Notes: generated from the letters alone by a model not told the origin. A stretch of 64,000 nucleotides of DNA from Paraburkholderia bannensis NBRC 103871 (GCF_000685015.1 NZ_BAYA01000009.1:248001-312000), one strand, 5' to 3'. Numbered from the stretch's first letter, positions 7,784 to 17,077 are shown. Numbers and translations are program-made.

Positions 7784-8272
7784 TCAACGCGGCGGCGAGC
7801 CGATATCGCCAATCTGTGCGTCGGGCCGCGGCAAGTCCTCCACGTCGCCAACGTCGCTCGGCTCAGCGGCGAGTTCCGACTCAATACCGGTGAGCGCCTG
7901 CGGCTGGCGCAGCATCGCCTCCACCACGTCACCAAAACGGCTCTTCACGAACGCACGCAGCAACGCCTCGCGCGTCGTCGCCCCGCTTGCTTCGGCGACG
8001 TGATGACTGCCCACGAATTCGGCCACGCAGAACGCCGGCTCGCCCTCGCGCCGCTCGCGCAACTCGACACGCCTCGCACGGTCGAGCACAACGCCTGCCG
8101 CGTCCCACGATGTCGATGGCTCGAAGCGACCGTCCCAGGGCTTGCCACGGTCGTTGCCGCGCACAGCAACGGTCTCGCCGCTGTCGGTGAAGTAAATCTC
8201 GCGCACGAAGTCAGGCAGGCTACGCGCCACCCAATAGTCGAGTTCGAGACCGGTCAGATCAGCTACGTTCAT
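7784..8272 (-). CDS. DUF2591/NinX-like hypothetical protein
   Basis: 162 residues starting 'MNVADLTGLELDYWVARS', the opening typical of phage NinX/DUF2591 proteins. Conserved features include 'FVREIYFTDSGETVAVRGNDRGKPWDGRFEPSTSWDAAGVVL' and a C-terminal helical part ('TTREALLRAFVKSRFGDVVEAML'), followed by a disordered acidic tail. The ribosome site 'GAGGACAAGCC' supports the start at 8272. Function is not established for the family, which is best known from lambdoid and other phages; here it sits alone between spoT and tRNA-Arg genes without other phage genes. Family assignment is by pattern resemblance only. Confidence 0.65.
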   Translation of the reverse strand: MNVADLTGLELDYWVARSLPDFVREIYFTDSGETVAVRGNDRGKPWDGRFEPSTSWDAAGVVLDRARRVELRERREGEPAFCVAEFVGSHHVAEASGATTREALLRAFVKSRFGDVVEAMLRQPQALTGIESELAAEPSDVGDVEDLPRPDAQIGDIGSPPR

Positions 8273-8394
8273 GGCTTGTCCTCGTTTCCCGTTTGAAAGT
8301 GTTCGAGGGACGCAGCAAGACCGATCAGGCTCATCCAGTCTTGAGGCAGCGCCGGTTGGCCGCAGAAGGTCGGGCCAGAGAGAGACGTCAGAAA

Positions 8395-8430
8395 CGACAC
8401 GGGCGACCTGAACAGGCCGCCCGTTTAAAC
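8395..8430 (-). terminator. Possible spoT terminator
   Basis: ACGGGCG and CGCCCGT arms enclose a second small stem (CCTGTTCAGG). The following leftward bases are GTCGTTT, so the T-tract is poor. Confidence 0.45.
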
Positions 8431-8434
8431 CGCA

Positions 8435-10801
8435 TCAATAATCCGCGCGTTCGCGATCGATCCGCATGCCGCCGTCGTGGCGATGATGCCCTTCGTCGCT
8501 AGGCCGCTCGCGCGTGATGCGCATGACGTCCGGATTCGTGCGCACGCGGCGCATGACGTTCGCGAGATGCACGCGGTCGCTCACCTGGATCACGAAGCGC
8601 AGCATGTTCGACTCCTGCGCGAGATCGTCGTCCATGGCGATGTGCACGATGTTCGCGTCCGCCGAGGTGATATCCGCCGCCACACGTGCGAACACACCCT
8701 TCGTATTCTTCACGAGCACCTTCACGGCCACATCGAACAGGCGGCCCGGCTGCGGCGCCCACGCGACGTCGATCCAGCGGCCCGGATCGCGGCGGTGAAT
8801 GCGCTGCGCCACGCGGCAGTCGGTCGTATGAATGGCCATGCCGAGGCCAATGCCGATATAGCCCATGATGTCGTCGCCCGGGATCGGGCGGCAACACGCC
8901 GAGAGCTGCACCGACATACCCTCGGTGCCCGTGATGACCACGGGCGGCGCCTGCGGCGCGTTCGGGTCGCGCGGCGGGTGATGGTGTTCCTCGTCGTCGG
9001 CGTCGAGGCCCTTCATCAGCACTTCGATGCGCTTGGCCATGACCGCCGCCACGCGCCGGCCAAGGCCGATGTCCGCGAAGATTTCCTGGCGATTCTTGTT
9101 GCCAGTCCACTGAACCAGCTTTTCCCAGGTTTCCGGCGTGACTTCCGAAAGCTGGTAGCCATAGCCCTTGAGCGCCTGGTCGACGAGACGCTCGCCCAGC
9201 TGCACGGACTCCGTGAGGCGCATCGTCTTCAGATAGTGGCGGATCGCCGAGCGCGCCTTGCCGGTACGCACGAAGCCGAGCCACGCGGGATTCGGCTTGG
9301 AATACGGTGCGGTGATGACTTCGACGATGTCGCCGCTCTTGAGCTCCGTGCGCAGCGGCAGGAGTTCGTTGTTGATCTTCACGGCGACGCACTGGTTGCC
9401 CAGGTCGCTGTGGATCGAATACGCGAAGTCGAGTGCCGTGGCGCCGCGCGGCAGCGCCATGATCTTCGCCTTCGGCGTGAACACGTAGACGGCGTCCGGG
9501 AACAGGTCGATCTTGACGTGTTCCAGGAATTCGCTGGAGTCGCCCGCCTCGCTCTGGATGTCGAGCAGCGACTTGAGCCACTGATGGGCGCGCTTTTGCA
9601 CGTCGTTCAGGTCGGCGCCGCCGTTCTTGTAGAGCCAGTGCGCGGCCACGCCGGCTTCGGCGATTTCGTGCATCTTGCGCGTACGCACCTGGAACTCGAT
9701 GGGCGCGCCGAACGGGCCCACGAGCGTCGTGTGCAGGGACTGATAGCCATTCACCTTGGGAATGGCGATGTAGTCCTTGAACTTGCCCGGCACGGGCTTG
9801 TAGAGCGCATGAAGCGCGCCGATGCAGGTGTAGCATTCGAGCGCCGAATCCACCACCACGCGAAAACCATAAACGTCGAGCACCTGCGAAAACGACAGCT
9901 GCTTGTCGCGCATCTTCTTATAGATGCTGAAGATGGTCTTCTCGCGGCCGGTGACTTCCGCGTCGAGCTTCGCGTCGGCGATCGCGCGCTGCACCGCCTC
10001 CAGGATCTTGCTGACCACTTCGCGGCGATTGCCGCGCGCCGCCTTCACCGCCTTTTCGAGCGTGGCGTAGCGATTCGGGTTGAAGTTCTGGAAGCTGAGA
10101 TCCTGCAGCTCGCGATAGGTATTGTTCAGACCCAGGCGGTGGGCGATCGGCGCGTAAATGTCGATCGTCTCGCGCGCCACGCGGCGGCGCTTTTCCGGGG
10201 GCACCGCGCCGAGCGTGCGCATGTTGTGCAGACGGTCGGCGAGCTTCACGAGGATCACGCGCACGTCGCGCGCCATCGCGAGCAGCATCTTGCGGAAATT
10301 TTCCGCCTGCGCTTCCTCGCGATTGCGAAACTCCATCTTGTCGAGTTTCGACAGACCATCGACCAGTTCTGCGACCTTCGCACCGAAGCGTTCGGCGATT
10401 TCCGCCTTGGTCACACCCTGGTCTTCGATCACGTCATGAAGCAGCGCCGCCTGGATGGCCTGGGCGTCGAGCTTCCAGCCGGCGCAGATTTCCGCGACGG
10501 CGACGGGATGCGTAATGTAGGGTTCGCCACTCTGACGATATTGCCCGAGGTGGGCTTCGTCGCTGAAGTGAAACGCCGCCTTGATCTCCTTGATTTCCTC
10601 AGGTGTGAGGTAACCGGAAAGCGCAGCGGTCAGATTGGCGATGGAGACGACCCCGTGCTTGCGGGGCTGCTCCGGTGTTGCGGTTGGCCCGAACAGATGG
10701 CGAAACGACTGTTCGAGAACCGCGTCGATGTAATTGCGCGCAGGGCTTGAGGTCTCGGCTTCCTGGTCCACCTCGGTGGCCGGCGAGGGCGTCGTGCTCA
10801 T
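8435..10801 (-). CDS. spoT: Bifunctional (p)ppGpp synthetase/hydrolase, RelA/SpoT family
   Basis: 788 residues with the full long-RSH layout. The hydrolase HD domain (about 80-210) includes 'YITHPVAVAEI' and the metal-binding HD of 'LLHDVIEDQG' (122-123), so hydrolysis should be active. The synthetase domain (about 270-390) includes 'KTIFSIYKKM', 'DVYGFRVVV', 'DYIAIPKVNGYQSLHTTLVGPFG' and 'EFQVRT'. A TGS domain follows ('VYVFTPKAKIMALPRGATALDFAYSIHSDLGNQCVAVKIN'), and the C-terminus is an ACT domain. The intact HD points to the SpoT/Rel bifunctional type. It makes and degrades the alarmone that slows growth in starvation. It is downstream of rpoZ, 102 bases away, as in many proteobacteria. 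Confidence 0.96.
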   Translation of the reverse strand: MSTTPSPATEVDQEAETSSPARNYIDAVLEQSFRHLFGPTATPEQPRKHGVVSIANLTAALSGYLTPEEIKEIKAAFHFSDEAHLGQYRQSGEPYITHPVAVAEICAGWKLDAQAIQAALLHDVIEDQGVTKAEIAERFGAKVAELVDGLSKLDKMEFRNREEAQAENFRKMLLAMARDVRVILVKLADRLHNMRTLGAVPPEKRRRVARETIDIYAPIAHRLGLNNTYRELQDLSFQNFNPNRYATLEKAVKAARGNRREVVSKILEAVQRAIADAKLDAEVTGREKTIFSIYKKMRDKQLSFSQVLDVYGFRVVVDSALECYTCIGALHALYKPVPGKFKDYIAIPKVNGYQSLHTTLVGPFGAPIEFQVRTRKMHEIAEAGVAAHWLYKNGGADLNDVQKRAHQWLKSLLDIQSEAGDSSEFLEHVKIDLFPDAVYVFTPKAKIMALPRGATALDFAYSIHSDLGNQCVAVKINNELLPLRTELKSGDIVEVITAPYSKPNPAWLGFVRTGKARSAIRHYLKTMRLTESVQLGERLVDQALKGYGYQLSEVTPETWEKLVQWTGNKNRQEIFADIGLGRRVAAVMAKRIEVLMKGLDADDEEHHHPPRDPNAPQAPPVVITGTEGMSVQLSACCRPIPGDDIMGYIGIGLGMAIHTTDCRVAQRIHRRDPGRWIDVAWAPQPGRLFDVAVKVLVKNTKGVFARVAADITSADANIVHIAMDDDLAQESNMLRFVIQVSDRVHLANVMRRVRTNPDVMRITRERPSDEGHHRHDGGMRIDRERADY

Positions 10802-10903
10802 GTTCCCCTCCGTATCAGGTCAGGCGTTGACGGTTGGCGCGCAGCGCGAATTACATGACTGGTAAAACGGGTACGGCAACTTCGATTGCACTACAAGGCG
10901 CCC

Positions 10904-11107
10904 TTAAACGGGTACCTTTTTCAGCATTTCCAGACCCACCTGGCCAGATGCGATTTCACGGAGCGCGACGACGGTCGGCTTGTCGCGGCTTTCGATCTTC
11001 GGCGTGTGACCTTGTGCGAGCTGGCGTGCGCGATACGTTGCGGCGAGCGCCAGTTCAAAGCGGTTCGGAATCTGTTTCAGACAATCTTCGACGGTGATGC
11101 GGGCCAT
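10904..11107 (-). CDS. rpoZ: RNA polymerase omega subunit
   Basis: 67 residues: '[33 protein letters not shown]', the conserved omega helix that wraps the beta-prime C-terminus, followed by '[15 protein letters not shown]'. It aids polymerase assembly and in proteobacteria forms part of a ppGpp binding site. It lies 39 bases after gmk and just before spoT, which makes the ppGpp sensor and the ppGpp enzyme neighbours. Confidence 0.97.
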   Translation of the reverse strand: MARITVEDCLKQIPNRFELALAATYRARQLAQGHTPKIESRDKPTVVALREIASGQVGLEMLKKVPV

Positions 11108-11146
11108 GTCGGTTCCTTCTCATTCTCAGCAGGTTCTTATTCTACC

Positions 11147-11860
11147 TTATGTGCCCGATGCGCCGGGCTGCGGCAGGTGGATGCCGAGCTGCACGAAGAG
11201 CTCGGTGTGTCGCGCATATTGCGAAGCGAAGCGCATGCGCGTGGCGCTAACGATATTGCGCAGTTCCTGCAGCGCGGTATCGAAATTTTCGTTGATGACG
11301 ACGTACTCGGATTCGCTCGCGTGCGCCATCTCGCTGCCGGCTGCCAGCAGGCGGCGCGTGATGACGTTCGGCTCGTCTTCGCCACGCTTGCGCAGGCGAT
11401 CCGCGAGTGCGTCGAGCGACGGCGGCAGGATGAAGATTTCCACGGCATTGCGGAACTGCTTCTTCACCTGCTGCGCGCCTTGCCAGTCGATTTCGAGCAG
11501 CACGTCGTGGCCCTGCTTCATCTGGTCTTCGATCCACACGCGCGACGTAGCGTAGTAGTTGCCATGCACTTCCGCGCTTTCGAGGAACTCGCCTTGCGCG
11601 TGACGCGCGAGGAAGTCGTCGACGGTCGTGAAGTGATAGTGCTCGCCGTCACGCTCCTTCGAACGCGGCGCGCGCGTGGTGTACGAAATCGACAGCAGGA
11701 TCGCGCTGTCTTCGGCGAGCAGCGCGTTCACGAGCGTGGACTTGCCCGCGCCCGACGGCGCGACCACCATGAAAAGATTGCCCGGATAAACGCCCGCGTA
11801 CGGATTGCGCGGTTTCGTTTCAGCCTTGTGCGCACCGGATGCGCTGGTCTGGTCGGTCAT
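11147..11860 (-). CDS. gmk: Guanylate kinase
   Basis: 237 residues from ATG 11860, which has a good ribosome site ('AGGAAGCAACGAAC'); the frame is open upstream but that stretch is Cys-rich nonsense. The P-loop 'APSGAGKST' is at 34-42, followed by the GMP-binding region '[26 protein letters not shown]' and the lid. It phosphorylates GMP/dGMP to GDP with ATP, feeding GTP and ppGpp synthesis. The N-terminal 25 residues are a low-complexity extension. It heads gmk-rpoZ-spoT, 86 bases after yicC on the same strand. Confidence 0.96.
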   Translation of the reverse strand: MTDQTSASGAHKAETKPRNPYAGVYPGNLFMVVAPSGAGKSTLVNALLAEDSAILLSISYTTRAPRSKERDGEHYHFTTVDDFLARHAQGEFLESAEVHGNYYATSRVWIEDQMKQGHDVLLEIDWQGAQQVKKQFRNAVEIFILPPSLDALADRLRKRGEDEPNVITRRLLAAGSEMAHASESEYVVINENFDTALQELRNIVSATRMRFASQYARHTELFVQLGIHLPQPGASGT

Positions 11861-11946
11861 GTTCGTTGCTTCCTGTTTTGCTACTTTCTTTGTTGCCCGG
11901 CACAGCGTATGTGTGCATGCGCACGCATCCACACATATGCACGCCA

Positions 11947-12879
11947 TTATTCGAGGTTCTGCACCTGCTCGCGCATCTGTTCGATGAGGAGCTTGAGCGT
12001 CATCGACGCGTCGGCGAGTTCCTTCGCGGCGGCCTTCGAACCGAGCGTATTCGCTTCGCGGTTGAGTTCCTGCATCATGAAGTCCAGACGCTTGCCGACG
12101 CGGCCGCCCTTCTCGATCACGTGGCGCGTTTCGTTCAGGTGTGCGGTGAGACGCGACAGCTCTTCGGCGATGTCGATGCGGATGCCGTACATCGTCACTT
12201 CCTGGCGGATACGCTCGGCGACTTCGTCGCGCGAGACGTTGCCGATGTTGCCGTTCGCCGCATCGGGCGCCGCAATGCCCAGCGCTTCCTGCAAACGCTC
12301 GACGATCTTCTGCTGATGCTTGACGATCAAGTCCGGCACGAGCGGCGTGATCTTCGCGACGATCGCTTCCATCTCCGCAACATTGGCGAGCAACATGTTG
12401 GCGAGTTGCGCGCCTTCACGCGCACGCACGTCGATCAGGTCGGCGATGGCCTGCTTGCCGCAACCGAGCACCGCATCGCGCAGCACTTCGGGCGCGACGC
12501 CGCTTTCAGCCAGCACGCCGGGCCAGCGCAGAATCTCGCCGGTACGCAGGCGGCCCGATTCCGGGAACGCTTCGAGCACGGCGCGCTCCAGCACGGCCAG
12601 TTGTTCGAGCGCATCGCGATTGAGCGCGCCCGCGTTGGCGGACTGCTCGCTGCGCTGGATGTTGATGCGGATATCGACCTTGCCGCGCGAGAGCTTCTGC
12701 ATCAGCATTTCGCGCAGCGTCGGCTCAACGACGCGCACGTCTTCGGGCATGCGGAAATTCAGGTCGAGAAAGCGCGAGTTCACGGTACGCAATTCGACGG
12801 AGACACTGGCGCCGCCCGTGCCCGATGCCGCAACCAGTTCGCGCGTGGCGCTGGCGTAGCCGGTCATGCTGTAAATCAT
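11947..12879 (-). CDS. YicC-family endoribonuclease
   Basis: 310 residues from ATG 12879 ('[14 protein letters not shown]', the canonical family start). Conserved blocks: '[24 protein letters not shown]' (N-terminal YicC domain) and the C-terminal DUF1732 '[60 protein letters not shown]'. Members act as endoribonucleases on RNA; E. coli YicC has been linked to RyhB decay. Often beside gmk, as here. Confidence 0.93.
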   Translation of the reverse strand: MIYSMTGYASATRELVAASGTGGASVSVELRTVNSRFLDLNFRMPEDVRVVEPTLREMLMQKLSRGKVDIRINIQRSEQSANAGALNRDALEQLAVLERAVLEAFPESGRLRTGEILRWPGVLAESGVAPEVLRDAVLGCGKQAIADLIDVRAREGAQLANMLLANVAEMEAIVAKITPLVPDLIVKHQQKIVERLQEALGIAAPDAANGNIGNVSRDEVAERIRQEVTMYGIRIDIAEELSRLTAHLNETRHVIEKGGRVGKRLDFMMQELNREANTLGSKAAAKELADASMTLKLLIEQMREQVQNLE

Positions 12880-13120
12880 GGTTCGTCTCGCGATAGAGCC
12901 GCGGCGGCGCACCTGAAAGGCGCCGGTCACGGCAAGGGGATTCGAGGCGCCCGGCGTGTACGCGTACTGTCTGTGACGCTCGATGACGCGGGGCGGAGAA
13001 AACGTATTATCCCATTTTTGGCCGCGCGCCCGCCGGAGCAGCAGTTGCGCTGAATCCGTGCGCTTGCCGTGCGATGTTCGCGCCCCACGACCGCCTCCAT
13101 CGCCCGCTGCGCGAAGGCGG

Positions 13121-13126
13121 TAAAAT
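13121..13126 (+). promoter_or_regulatory. Possible -10 box for the rph operon
   Basis: TAAAAT preceded by GG ('ggcggtaaaattgtg') 43 bases before the rph ATG. No good -35 element is visible. Confidence 0.35.
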
Positions 13127-13168
13127 TGTGTTTTGCCCTCCTTTCCGTGCCCTCGCGCACACCCCACG

Positions 13169-13903
13169 ATGACCCAAACCATCCTGCGCCCCTCCGGCCG
13201 TGCCGCCGACCAGCTTCGCGACGTCCGCATCACCCGCCACTTCACGAAGCACGCCGAAGGCTCGGTGCTCGTCGAATTCGGCGACACGAAGGTGCTGTGC
13301 ACCGCGAGCGTGTCCGAAAGCGTGCCGCCGTTCCTGCGCGATAAGGGTCAGGGCTGGCTCACCGCCGAATACGGCATGCTGCCGCGCGCCACCCACACGC
13401 GCAGCGACCGCGAAGCCGCACGCGGCAAGCAGACGGGCCGCACCCAGGAAATCCAGCGACTGATCGGCCGCGCGATGCGCGCAGTGTTCGATCTCGAAGC
13501 GCTCGGCGCACGCACCATCAACCTCGACTGCGACGTACTGCAAGCCGACGGCGGCACGCGCACGGCGAGCATCACGGGCGCGTTCGTCGCCGCCCACGAC
13601 GCCGTGTCGAAACTGCTGGCCGCAGGCAAGATCGAGCGCTCGCCGATCACCGATTACGTCGCCGCGATTTCGGTGGGCGTGTACGAAGGCCTGCCCGTAC
13701 TTGACCTCGATTACGCAGAAGATTCGCAATGCGACACCGACATGAACGTGGTCATCACGGGCTCGGGCGGCATGGTCGAAGTCCAGGGCACCGCTGAAGG
13801 CGCGCCGTTCTCGCGCGACGAACTCAACGCGCTGCTGGATCTCGCGCAAGGCGGCATCGCCACGCTCATCGGCATGCAGAAGGCCGCGCTGGAGATCGTG
13901 TGA
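13169..13903 (+). CDS. rph: Ribonuclease PH
   Basis: 244 residues from ATG 13169 ('[48 protein letters not shown]'), a full-length phosphorolytic exoribonuclease of the PNPase fold. Phosphate- and RNA-binding region '[37 protein letters not shown]'; catalytic-site region '[22 protein letters not shown]' and '[17 protein letters not shown]'. It trims tRNA 3' ends past CCA using phosphate. The stop overlaps the rdgB start (TGATG), so translation is probably coupled. Confidence 0.97.
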   Translation: MTQTILRPSGRAADQLRDVRITRHFTKHAEGSVLVEFGDTKVLCTASVSESVPPFLRDKGQGWLTAEYGMLPRATHTRSDREAARGKQTGRTQEIQRLIGRAMRAVFDLEALGARTINLDCDVLQADGGTRTASITGAFVAAHDAVSKLLAAGKIERSPITDYVAAISVGVYEGLPVLDLDYAEDSQCDTDMNVVITGSGGMVEVQGTAEGAPFSRDELNALLDLAQGGIATLIGMQKAALEIV

Positions 13904-14556
13904 TGGCTGGCACGTCTGACATCGCGAGCAACGGCGCAAACAACGGCACGGGCGCGCTCGGCCGCGTCGTGCTGGCGTCGAACAACGCGGGCAAGCTGCG
14001 CGAATTCGCGGCGCTGCTCGCAGCCGCGGGCATCGAGCTCGTGCCGCAAGGCACGCTCAACGTGCCCGAAGCCGAGGAGCCGCACGCGACCTTCGTCGAG
14101 AACGCGCTCGCCAAGGCGCGTCACGCCTCGAAGCTCACCGGCCTGCCCGCCATCGCCGACGATTCCGGCCTGTGCGTGCGCGCGCTGCGCGGCGCGCCGG
14201 GCGTGTATTCGGCGCGCTATGCGCAGCTCGCGGGCGGCGAAAAGAGCGACGCCGCGAACAACGCGCTACTCGTGCAGAACCTCAAGGACCAGGCCGACCG
14301 CCGCGCGTACTACTACTGCGTGCTTGCGCTCGTGCGCCACGCCGACGACCCCGAACCGCTCATCGCGGAAGGCCGTTGGCACGGCGAAGTGATCGACGCG
14401 CCGCGCGGCGACCACGGCTTTGGCTACGACCCGTACTTCTACATTCCGGGCCTGGAAGCCACGGCTGCGGAACTCGATCCGGCACTCAAGAACGCGTCGA
14501 GCCATCGCGCGATCGCCCTGCGGCATTTGCTCGCACGGCTGGAGGAAGAAGCGTGA
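13903..14556 (+). CDS. rdgB: dITP/XTP pyrophosphatase
   Basis: 217 residues from ATG 13903 (a GTG three bases earlier is possible). After a short Asn/Gly-rich lead comes 'RVVLASNNAGKLREFAALL', the HAM1-family phosphate-binding motif, then 'ADDSGLCVRALRGAPGVYSARYA' with the catalytic Asp pair and 'DAPRGDHGFGYDPYFYIPG'. It hydrolyses non-canonical purine nucleoside triphosphates (dITP, XTP) to monophosphates, keeping them out of DNA. Middle gene of rph-rdgB-hemW; it overlaps the next gene by four bases. Confidence 0.96.
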   Translation: MAGTSDIASNGANNGTGALGRVVLASNNAGKLREFAALLAAAGIELVPQGTLNVPEAEEPHATFVENALAKARHASKLTGLPAIADDSGLCVRALRGAPGVYSARYAQLAGGEKSDAANNALLVQNLKDQADRRAYYYCVLALVRHADDPEPLIAEGRWHGEVIDAPRGDHGFGYDPYFYIPGLEATAAELDPALKNASSHRAIALRHLLARLEEEA

Positions 14557-15770
14557 GCCAGCAGCACCAGACCGGCCTCGACGTCGTGCAGTCGTTCACG
14601 ATGCCGGGCAGCATTCGCCTGAGCTCGCTGCCGCCGCTCTCGCTTTACGTGCATTTCCCGTGGTGCGTGCGCAAGTGCCCGTACTGCGACTTCAACTCGC
14701 ACGAGTGGAAAGGCGAGCGCTTTCCCGAGGACGATTATCTCGACGCCCTGCGCGCCGACCTCGAACAGGCGCTGCCGCTCGTGTGGGGCCGCCAGGTGCA
14801 TACGATCTTCATTGGTGGCGGCACGCCGAGCCTCTTGTCCGCGAAGGGGCTCGATCGCCTGCTGTCGGACGTGCGCGCGCTGCTGCCGCTCGACGCCGAC
14901 GCCGAGATCACGCTCGAAGCGAATCCCGGCACATTCGAAGCCGATAAATTCGCGCAGTTTCGTGCGAGCGGCGTGAACCGGCTGTCCATCGGCATCCAGA
15001 GTTTCAACGAAGCGCATCTGAAAGCGCTCGGCCGGATTCACGATTCGGCGCAGGCGCGTCATGCCGTCGAAGTGGCGGCGAATACCTTCGACAATTTCAA
15101 TCTCGACCTGATGTTCGCGTTGCCGAAGCAGACGCTCGCCGAATGTCAGGCCGATATCGAGACGGCGCTTGCCTTCGCGCCGCCGCATCTGTCGCTCTAT
15201 CACCTCACGCTCGAACCGAACACGATGTTCGCGAAGTTCCCGCCCGTGCTGCCCGACGACGACCAGTCGGCGGACATGCAGGAGTGGATTCACGCGCGCA
15301 CGTCCGAGGCGGGTTATGGGCGCTATGAGGTGTCGGCTTATGCGCAGCCGGGCCGGCAGAGCCGCCACAACCTCAACTACTGGCGCTTTGGCGATTACCT
15401 GGGCATTGGCGCGGGCGCGCACACCAAGCTGTCGTTCCCTAACCGCATCGTGCGCCAGATGCGCTACAAGCATCCGGCGACGTTCATCGAAGAAGCGCGC
15501 GCGGGCAAGCCGATCCAGGAAGAGCATGAAGTGAGCGCGAAGGATCTGCCGTTCGAGTTCATGCTCAATGCGCTGCGCCTCGTGGAAGGCTTCCCGGTGT
15601 ATCGCTTCATGGAGCGCACCGGCCTGCCGATGACGACGATCGAGCCGCAATTGCAGGAAGCGGAGAAGCGCGGGCTGATTACGCGCGACTACGAGAAGAT
15701 CGTGCCGACCGAGCTGGGCCAGCGCTTCCTCAACGATCTGCAGGAGCTGTTTTTGAAGGACGCGCAGTGA
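14553..15770 (+). CDS. hemW: Heme chaperone HemW (radical SAM, formerly coproporphyrinogen oxidase-like)
   Basis: 405 residues from GTG 14553, which overlaps the rdgB stop (GTGA); ATG 14601 would remove 16 residues. Radical-SAM motif CVRKCPYC (C38, C42, C45 from the GTG start) binds the 4Fe-4S cluster, followed by 'IFIGGGTPSLLS' and 'EANPGTFE'. The C-terminal HemN-like domain is complete ('FEFMLNALRLVEGFPVYRF'). The extra N-terminal Cys of true HemN (CxxxCxxCxC) is replaced by F-N ('CPYCDFNSH'), as in HemW, which binds heme rather than decarboxylating coproporphyrinogen III. Confidence 0.94.
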   Translation: MSQQHQTGLDVVQSFTMPGSIRLSSLPPLSLYVHFPWCVRKCPYCDFNSHEWKGERFPEDDYLDALRADLEQALPLVWGRQVHTIFIGGGTPSLLSAKGLDRLLSDVRALLPLDADAEITLEANPGTFEADKFAQFRASGVNRLSIGIQSFNEAHLKALGRIHDSAQARHAVEVAANTFDNFNLDLMFALPKQTLAECQADIETALAFAPPHLSLYHLTLEPNTMFAKFPPVLPDDDQSADMQEWIHARTSEAGYGRYEVSAYAQPGRQSRHNLNYWRFGDYLGIGAGAHTKLSFPNRIVRQMRYKHPATFIEEARAGKPIQEEHEVSAKDLPFEFMLNALRLVEGFPVYRFMERTGLPMTTIEPQLQEAEKRGLITRDYEKIVPTELGQRFLNDLQELFLKDAQ

Positions 15771-15859
15771 TCATTCGATGATCTTTGTGCGTTGATTTGA
15801 TTTGCGCCACCGGCAGACCTGCCGGTGCGCGCACATTCCAGGTTACAATGCGCGCCTCC

Positions 15860-15949
15860 GGAGGTGTGGCAGAGTGGTTGAATGCACCGGTCTTGAAAAC
15901 CGGCGAAGGGGTAACCCTTCCGTGAGTTCGAATCTCACCGCCTCCGCCA
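15860..15949 (+). tRNA. tRNA-Ser(TGA)
   Basis: 90 nt, class II with a long variable arm ('CGAAGGGGTAACCCTTCCG'). Acceptor GGAGGTG/CGCCTCC with one G-T pair, anticodon loop CTTGAAA (TGA), encoded CCA. Confidence 0.97.
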
Positions 15950-16093
15950 GATGGCTTCTCTTCAACCGTCTGGTTTCTTCTGAATCAATCCCCCAAACGC
16001 CCGCCAGATAAGGCTGTCCGCTGATCCCTTGAAAAGGGATGGTCTGCTTTTGTCGCCTTCAGTCGTAACGCTTTGGCGAATCGCATTCATCGC

Positions 16094-16390
16094 TTACTCG
16101 GTTGGCGGCTTGGGCGTGTCCCACTCCATCGGCGCTTCGGTTGTTATCTGCAAGCGGGCGCGCAGTTCAGGATGCGCTATCGCCTGAACCAATATCGCCA
16201 TCCCGCCAAGCTTTCGTGCATCTTCGTCCGTAACGGGCGCATCGGAGTTCTCGGGTGCGTCTGGCGGAATGGTGAGCGCCATGCCCCGCTCAATTGCCGA
16301 CTCCACACGAGACCGAGGTATGGTGCAAATTTTCAATTGCTGTGTGTCCGCGTCATAGAAAACGATGCTTGCTCTTTCTGGCTTGCTCAA
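16094..16390 (-). CDS. Hypothetical protein (98 aa), second gene of a two-gene unit
   Basis: The best start is TTG at 16390. It overlaps the stop of the upstream gene (TTGA) and has 'CAGGGGATATTGAA' as ribosome site; ATG 16429 would overlap 43 bases. The product begins 'LSKPERASIVFYDADTQQLKICTIPRSRVESAIERGMALTIPPDAPENSDAPVTDEDARKLGGMAILVQAI'. It has no signal peptide or membrane segment. I recognise no family. Together with the gene before it, it forms a translationally coupled pair lying just downstream of a tRNA-Ser gene, a common place for acquired DNA. Confidence 0.55.
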   Translation of the reverse strand: MSKPERASIVFYDADTQQLKICTIPRSRVESAIERGMALTIPPDAPENSDAPVTDEDARKLGGMAILVQAIAHPELRARLQITTEAPMEWDTPKPPTE

Positions 16391-16650
16391 TTCAATATCC
16401 CCTGCAGGTCTGAAATTTGGCGAATGCACGCTCTGTACAAGCCGCGTAAGTACGTGGGTCGCGATACATAGCTCCAGCAGCCTGACATTGCTCCATGTCT
16501 AGTGCGCCGGTCGCCTTCGATCCGCCTCAGTTCATCGCCGCGCGCGAAGCGCAGCCACTCTCCTGAAGGAGTGCGATAGTCGTCCACCGGTACGAGCTCG
16601 CAGCTCCATGAGCCGATATCAAGCGGTACGGTCAGTCCGTTATATGACAT
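16387..16650 (-). CDS. Hypothetical protein (87 aa), first gene of a two-gene unit
   Basis: ATG 16650 has a perfect AGGAGG ribosome site eight bases upstream. Sequence: 'MSYNGLTVPLDIGSWSCELVPVDDYRTPSGEWLRFARGDELRRIEGDRR', then a shorter Tyr/Arg-rich C-terminus. There are no transmembrane segments. Family unknown. The local codon use and lower GC differ from neighbouring housekeeping genes, so acquisition with the partner gene is plausible but unproven. Confidence 0.55.
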   Translation of the reverse strand: MSYNGLTVPLDIGSWSCELVPVDDYRTPSGEWLRFARGDELRRIEGDRRTRHGAMSGCWSYVSRPTYLRGLYRACIRQISDLQGILN

Positions 16651-16806
16651 GGGCCGCCTCCTGTTCGATCAGAGGCGGACATAACTAACACGCACGACGA
16701 CGCGAGACTTTGCGCCAGATAAAGCTCCAGTGATTCGATGCGTATTCAATTTAAGGGTCGCACTCAATTTTCGACTTCATACGGCCCAGCTACTACGCGG
16801 TATTTG

Positions 16807-16825
16807 ACTAGGTGAAAACCCTAGT
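16807..16825. promoter_or_regulatory. Palindrome upstream of a small membrane-protein gene
   Basis: ACTAGG-N7-CCTAGT, perfect six-base arms overlapping a TTGACT (16804-16809), 40 bases before the ATG at 16865. A TAAAAT follows at 16833-16838 but is too far from that -35 for a standard promoter. Confidence 0.35.
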
Positions 16826-16864
16826 ATTGCGGTAAAATCCCAACCTTCGAAGGGATCAGCCGCC

Positions 16865-17077
16865 ATGCCGCACCGTTACCAACTGCTTGAAAAGTTTGCT
16901 TTTTCTATCGTCGTCCTGTTTGCCGTGATGTGCTCCAGCTACATCGCGTGGGAAACCTCGCCTGATCTGCGCGAGAACGTCCAGGTCGGCAAGGAGCTGT
17001 TCCTGAAGAGCGGCGAATACTCGTACGCCTGCTCGACGGTCGTGGCCGATCCCTGCGCGCAATTCCCGGTTGAATAA
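16865..17077 (+). CDS. Small membrane-anchored hypothetical protein (70 aa)
   Basis: One N-terminal transmembrane segment ('FAFSIVVLFAVMCSSYIAW', about 11-29), then a short periplasmic or cytoplasmic tail ('ETSPDLRENVQVGKELFLKSGEYSYACSTVVADPCAQFPVE') with two Cys that could form a disulfide if outside. The ribosome site 'GAAGGGATCAGCCGCC' is weak. Not recognised. Confidence 0.6.
   Translation: MPHRYQLLEKFAFSIVVLFAVMCSSYIAWETSPDLRENVQVGKELFLKSGEYSYACSTVVADPCAQFPVE

Noticed and set aside
8477..10750. 757-codon plus-strand frame
   Set aside because: Exactly antisense to spoT; long antisense frames are common in GC-rich DNA and the product is Arg/His/Val-rich with no known fold.
15805..15830. 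Strong hairpin after hemW (CACCGGCAG/CTGCCGGTG)
   Set aside because: No T-tract on either strand, so it is not called a rho-independent terminator; it may still pause polymerase.
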